Assembly: GCA_028824555.1 (NCBI GenBank)
Contig: JAPPDJ010000057.1
Location: forward strand, 1-64,000
DNA length: 64,000 bases
Source: Gammaproteobacteria bacterium
GTDB lineage: Bacteria > Pseudomonadota > Gammaproteobacteria > Pseudomonadales > Azotimanducaceae
Direction of reading: 5' to 3'
How positions within the stretch are numbered: the stretch's first letter is position 1; every line of letters starts with the position of its first letter. Of the stretch, positions 60,899 through 64,000 are shown piece after piece. Below the pieces are notes generated by a model. The model was not told the origin of the DNA. It saw nothing but the letters and a program-made list of their open reading frames with translations, and ran no database searches. Position numbers and translations under genes: made by a program.

Positions 60899-61014
60899 GT
60901 GGTAAGCCCCTCGTTTGGTTGCTCACTAATGGTCGCCGTGCCACACGCAAACCGCAAGGGGCGGCGCACGCCTCCGTCGGAGCGTCCCGCCTTCCTTGCC
61001 CGGGGCCCGTCGCT

Positions 61015-61698
61015 TCAGGCCGGCGGTGACTGGTAGGGCTCGTCCATTGGCACGAACTCCGTTTCTTGCCGGGCCGCCGTGGACCACTTCCTCATTCCAT
61101 CGGTAGCGAGCAACGCCTGTTGGTAGGCACGGGCCTCAGCCTCGAGCGGCACGGCATAGGTCTCGAAGCGGGAAGCCACGGGGGCAAAAAACGCGTCTGC
61201 GGCGGTGAAGTCGCCAAACAGGAACGGGCCCTGTGCGCCAAAGGCTTGCCTCGCCTCCCGCCAGCGCGAGCAGAGCCGATCGATGTCTGCCTTCACTTCT
61301 GCGGAGGCGCCCTTGCCGGGCAGGGAACTGCGGATGTTCATGGGCATGGCGTTGCGCAAGGCCGCGTAGCCGGAATGGAACTCCGCCACCAGCGACCGAG
61401 CGCGGGAGCGGGCCCGGGCGCCCTTGGGCCAGATTCCGGCAGCCGGAAACAGCTCATGGAGGCGTTCGAGGATGGCGATAGTGTCGAAGGTGGCGAATCC
61501 CCTGCCCGGCTCGCCCTCCCAAAGCACGGGGACGAGCCGCGTGGGTGACAGGTGCTCGATGTTGCGCTCCCAATCGTCGGAGTCGAACTTCACCATGCGT
61601 TCGGCGAAGGGAATGCCGAGCTCGCTCATGGCAAGCCAGGGCCTCAGCGACCACGACGAGTAGTTCTTGTTCGCAATGACGAGGGTGAGGTCGGTCAT
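61015..61698 (-). CDS. Glutathione S-transferase family protein
   Basis: A 227-residue GST. The thioredoxin-like N-domain has LVIANKNYSSWSLRPWLAMS, with S-S-W-S near the expected catalytic position, and LSPTRLVPVLWEGE. The alpha-helical C-domain ends with LFGDFTAADAFFAPVASRFE. It follows the membrane protein gene after 14 bp on the same strand. Confidence 0.92.
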   Translation of the reverse strand: MTDLTLVIANKNYSSWSLRPWLAMSELGIPFAERMVKFDSDDWERNIEHLSPTRLVPVLWEGEPGRGFATFDTIAILERLHELFPAAGIWPKGARARSRARSLVAEFHSGYAALRNAMPMNIRSSLPGKGASAEVKADIDRLCSRWREARQAFGAQGPFLFGDFTAADAFFAPVASRFETYAVPLEAEARAYQQALLATDGMRKWSTAARQETEFVPMDEPYQSPPA

Positions 61699-61712
61699 GC
61701 TGCCCGGCCCTC

Positions 61713-62231
61713 TCAGCGTCCTCGCCGCGCCCGCAGCATTCGCCGGAACAAGGCAGTCAGGCCGAGGCCAATCACAAGAAGGAAGCTCGCGTTGATGGCC
61801 AGCCACTTGAGCTGTGTGAAGGTGGAGGCGGCGGCGACTTGGGTCGTGGAGATGTCCGGATAGCCCGCGAGCATGGCCATGATCTGGATGTTCTCGCCGA
61901 AGTCGAACACCGCCCCGGCGATGGGCACGAACGCGAGTGTGCCGAGGCGTTCGTTCGGGCGCAGCCGGAAGATGAGCCCAGCCAGGAGACTGCATGCGGC
62001 GATGGGAAACAGCGTGTCGAGGCTGGCGCTGGCCCAGATGTAGACGCGACGCCCCGCGTCGCCATATTGCGCCATCGCTGCCACGACCTCGCCGTGGTCA
62101 TAGCCTTGCCGCACGTCGAGCATCTCGCCGCCGATGGGAAGCGCCTGGAAGGCGGCGCCGAGCAGCACCGCGACCACCAGCAAAACGATGAGAACCGGCG
62201 TCCTCGCAACGAAATCCAGGTAGCGCTGCAT
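61713..62231 (-). CDS. Four-helix membrane protein
   Basis: A 172-residue protein with hydrophobic segments FVARTPVLIVLLVVAVLLGA, LFPIAACSLLAGLIF, GTLAFVPIAGAVFDFGENIQ and LAINASFLLVIGLGLTALF. The acidic FDFGENIQ inside a helix is unusual. I do not recognise the family. The start MQRYLDFVARTP lies just before the first helix. Likely co-transcribed with the GST gene. Confidence 0.78.
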   Translation of the reverse strand: MQRYLDFVARTPVLIVLLVVAVLLGAAFQALPIGGEMLDVRQGYDHGEVVAAMAQYGDAGRRVYIWASASLDTLFPIAACSLLAGLIFRLRPNERLGTLAFVPIAGAVFDFGENIQIMAMLAGYPDISTTQVAAASTFTQLKWLAINASFLLVIGLGLTALFRRMLRARRGR

Positions 62232-62324
62232 GGCACTCACGGGCGGTCCTCCACAAAAAGGGGGAACACTGTACTCCTCGTGCGGGTCGCGCGGTTGCAC
62301 GGGAGAGCCTGAGTTACCTATCGC

Positions 62325-63149
62325 CTACGGCCCCCGTCGGCAGCGGGTGCGGCGTTCGTGGGCCTTGACGATGGCGTCGGCGATGGAGATCAGCATGCCG
62401 TCGTCGCAGGAGGAGCCCTCTTTTTTACGGAGCGTGGATGAGGCCCCTTCGGCGGTGGGGCTCAGAAGTTCCGCGCCAGCGGAACTTCCAACGCGCCCGC
62501 CAGGGCGCGCGAGCGGGAGGGGCTTCCCCTCGCTAGAGGAGCCCTCAGCGCGGGGGAGCACGAGGGGCCTCCCCTCGCTAGAGGAGCCGGGCGGGGAGTC
62601 AGCGACTTGCCATTTGACGGTGGTGCTGCAGGGAGGGGTAGGGGCGACGACGGGCATGTCTTGCAGGGCGGCGTGCAGTTCGGCCTTCTCTTTGCGGCTC
62701 GCCTTGCCGGTGCAGTGCCAGTTGCCGGGGCGGGTTGCGTTGAACTCCAAGCTCGTCGCGTCGAAGGCGAACCGCGACAGGGGCTCGCGCGTTGGATCGA
62801 CGTGGTGAAGCGAGAGCTCGAAGTGCGGCAATGTGGCGTAGTGGGCGTCGAATGCGTTGGCGGCGCGGATGCGTTCGGCGATGTAGTCCTCCACCATGAA
62901 GGCGAGCAGGGCGAAGGACGACGCGCCGAGGGCGAGGGCCAGGGCCAGCAGGCGCCTGCCGGCGAGGAATCGCGCGAGGCCAAGGGTCGCGACAGCGAAG
63001 AGGCTTGCACCGGCGAAACCGCAAGCGAGCAAGGCGACGCCCTCGGTCGTGGAGGCAAGGCGCGCTCCGGCGACGGCACCAACCACGAAGCCAATCGGCG
63101 TGGAGGCGATGGCCGCCAATACGCGGGTTATGCGTTCGCGGTCGGCCAT
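62325..63149 (-). CDS. Membrane protein with repeat-derived C-terminal insertion
   Basis: A 274-residue product. The N-terminus has four hydrophobic helices (IASTPIGFVVGAVAGARLAS, GVALLACGFAGASLFAVATL, LLALALALGASSFALLAFMV), then a soluble part (NWHCTGKASRKEKAELHAAL). From about residue 185 to 245 the sequence is SSSEGRPLVLPRAEG, SSSEGKPLPLARPGG and a Ser/Gly-rich piece, coded by intergenic-type repeats. It ends in DGMLISIADAIVKAHERR, which looks like normal protein. The repeat cluster therefore appears to lie in frame inside the gene. Function unknown. Confidence 0.65.
   Translation of the reverse strand: MADRERITRVLAAIASTPIGFVVGAVAGARLASTTEGVALLACGFAGASLFAVATLGLARFLAGRRLLALALALGASSFALLAFMVEDYIAERIRAANAFDAHYATLPHFELSLHHVDPTREPLSRFAFDATSLEFNATRPGNWHCTGKASRKEKAELHAALQDMPVVAPTPPCSTTVKWQVADSPPGSSSEGRPLVLPRAEGSSSEGKPLPLARPGGRVGSSAGAELLSPTAEGASSTLRKKEGSSCDDGMLISIADAIVKAHERRTRCRRGP
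62461..62592. repeat. Repeat cluster inside a coding region
   Basis: CTTCCCCTCGCTAGAGGAGC occurs at 62521-62543 and again at 62566-62588 (22 of 23 nt identical, 45-bp period, which keeps frame). Beside it lies AAGTTCCGC-GCCA-GCGGAACTT with a CGCGCCCGCCAGGGCGCG hairpin, the family A layout. The repeats are translated as part of the membrane protein gene. Confidence 0.75.
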
Positions 63150-63167
63150 CGGCCGCGCCTTTGGGGT

Positions 63168-64000
63168 TTAGGCGCCAGCCCGCAACTCGCCCGAGAGCAC
63201 GAAATCGTCCGGATTGGGCGCTTGGGACTGTTGCCAGAACTCAAGCATCGTGCCGGGCCAGTTCTGCGTCACGCGACCGTGTTCGTTCTTGTACCAGCTC
63301 TTGACGTTAGGCGAGCCCCATGCCATCGCCAGATTGCCCTCGTCGATCTTTTCGTTGTACGCGTCGTGGACGTCCGTGCGGCAGTTCATGGCGGCCTTCC
63401 CCTCGGTGAGCAGGAGCTTGAGGCAGCCCATGATGTAGCGCACCTCGCACTCGGAGAAGAAGATGATGCTGCCGTTGACGACAATGTTGGTGTTGGGGCC
63501 GTAGCAGAAGAAGAGATTCGGAAAGCCCGGCGCGACCATGCCGAGATAGGCGCGAGGATCGGCACCCCAGTGCTCGCGCAGCTCGACGCCGCCCTCACCG
63601 TAGATCTTCATGGGGAAGAGGATGCGGGAGGCATAGAAGCCGGTGCCGTAGAGGATCACGTCTGCCTCCACCCGGCGCCCGGATTCCGTCTCGATGCCGC
63701 CGGGGACGATGCGGGCGATGGGGTCGGTGACGAGTTCCACGTTGTCGCGCTTGAGCGCCCGGAACCAGTGGCCGTTGTCCACCAGCATGCGCTTGCCGGC
63801 CGGAGGATAGTCCGGCACGCACTTGGCCAGGAGTTCCGGATCGTCCCCCACCATCGCCTGGACGTTGGCGGTGAGCAGCTCGCGCAGTTGATCGTTGGCG
63901 GGGCTGATGGAGCGGTCGGTCTGGTTCCAGGCCGGGTCTCGCCGCACCGACGCAAGCAACCCTTCCGAGGTGGTCCAGAACATCCAGAAGCGGAACCACT
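63168..64000 (-). CDS. Flavin monooxygenase, Baeyer-Villiger type (partial, 5' end outside window)
   Basis: The C-terminal 277 or so residues of a flavin-containing monooxygenase. It shows NGHWFRALKRDNVELVTDPI, the second nucleotide-binding end VEADVILYGTGFYASRI, AYLGMVAPGFPNLFFCYGPN and WYKNEHGRVTQNWPGT, a block typical of Baeyer-Villiger monooxygenases. The reading frame continues beyond 64000, so the FAD and NADP motifs at the N-terminus are out of view. Substrates would be cyclic or linear ketones. Confidence 0.93.
   Translation of the reverse strand, partial: WFRFWMFWTTSEGLLASVRRDPAWNQTDRSISPANDQLRELLTANVQAMVGDDPELLAKCVPDYPPAGKRMLVDNGHWFRALKRDNVELVTDPIARIVPGGIETESGRRVEADVILYGTGFYASRILFPMKIYGEGGVELREHWGADPRAYLGMVAPGFPNLFFCYGPNTNIVVNGSIIFFSECEVRYIMGCLKLLLTEGKAAMNCRTDVHDAYNEKIDEGNLAMAWGSPNVKSWYKNEHGRVTQNWPGTMLEFWQQSQAPNPDDFVLSGELRAGA

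Noticed and set aside
62521-62588. Two direct repeats as a possible CRISPR array
   Set aside because: There are only two copies with a 22-bp gap, no further repeat units and no cas genes. The repeats lie in a coding frame.

Overview
The window is a high-GC (roughly two thirds G+C) chromosomal segment of a gammaproteobacterium-like organism. The best evidence is the complete macromolecular-synthesis operon rpsU-yqeY-dnaG-rpoD (minus strand, 929-5909) in the gammaproteobacterial order. Much of the rest is CoA-thioester catabolism: four crotonase-family enzymes, two acyl-CoA dehydrogenases, two CaiB-type CoA transferases, a D-aminoacylase-type amidohydrolase, a luciferase-like monooxygenase and a Baeyer-Villiger-type monooxygenase. 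That mix points to a free-living or symbiotic aerobic heterotroph. The species cannot be named from sequence alone. Nearly every intergenic space carries short GC-rich hairpin repeats that belong to a few dispersed families.

Layout. 1-800: hairpin-rich spacer, then a tRNA-Ile(CAU) gene split by a group I intron. 929-5909: sigma-70 operon. 6053-7126: divergent thioesterase and NUDIX genes. 7224-10319: operon of CoA transferase, Hsp70-like ATPase and NTF2-like protein. 10438-13449: LysR regulator and two crotonases. 13482-15124: small decaying island (ahcY fragment, Phd/PIN toxin-antitoxin, WYL-regulator remnant, frameshifted BrnT with intact BrnA). 15336-18639: ahcY, branched-chain amino acid dehydrogenase, divergent Lrp regulator. 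18728-27938: secreted hypothetical protein, crotonase, Sel1-like protein, TonB-dependent receptor, THX ribosomal protein, secreted degenerate metallo-beta-lactamase-fold protein, NAD synthetase. 28058-35969: acyl-CoA dehydrogenases, GFA-fold protein, second Sel1-like protein, MITE-like element, amidohydrolase, crotonase and MDR oxidoreductase. 36139-38889: mrp, dcd, purM.

39191-42795 is an unusual cluster: two homologous ferritin-like diiron proteins, one with both E-x-x-H motifs and one with them destroyed, then two small SCP2-like proteins and a FmdB zinc ribbon. It may be an undescribed multi-component diiron oxygenase. 45354-51017 is a defence island: a CBASS operon (CapV patatin, CD-NTase, stand-alone E2-like protein) divergent from a CapH/CapP-like repressor-protease pair. 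The island lies between a 5'-truncated, frameshifted copy and an intact copy of the same CmcJ-type oxidoreductase gene, in direct orientation.

51031-55627: cytochrome c, norB, norC, a small membrane protein and a CoA transferase. 55873-63149: diheme oxidoreductase, nicotinamidase and nicotinate phosphoribosyltransferase (NAD salvage, complementing nadE), luciferase-like monooxygenase, GST, membrane proteins. The window ends inside a flavin monooxygenase gene.
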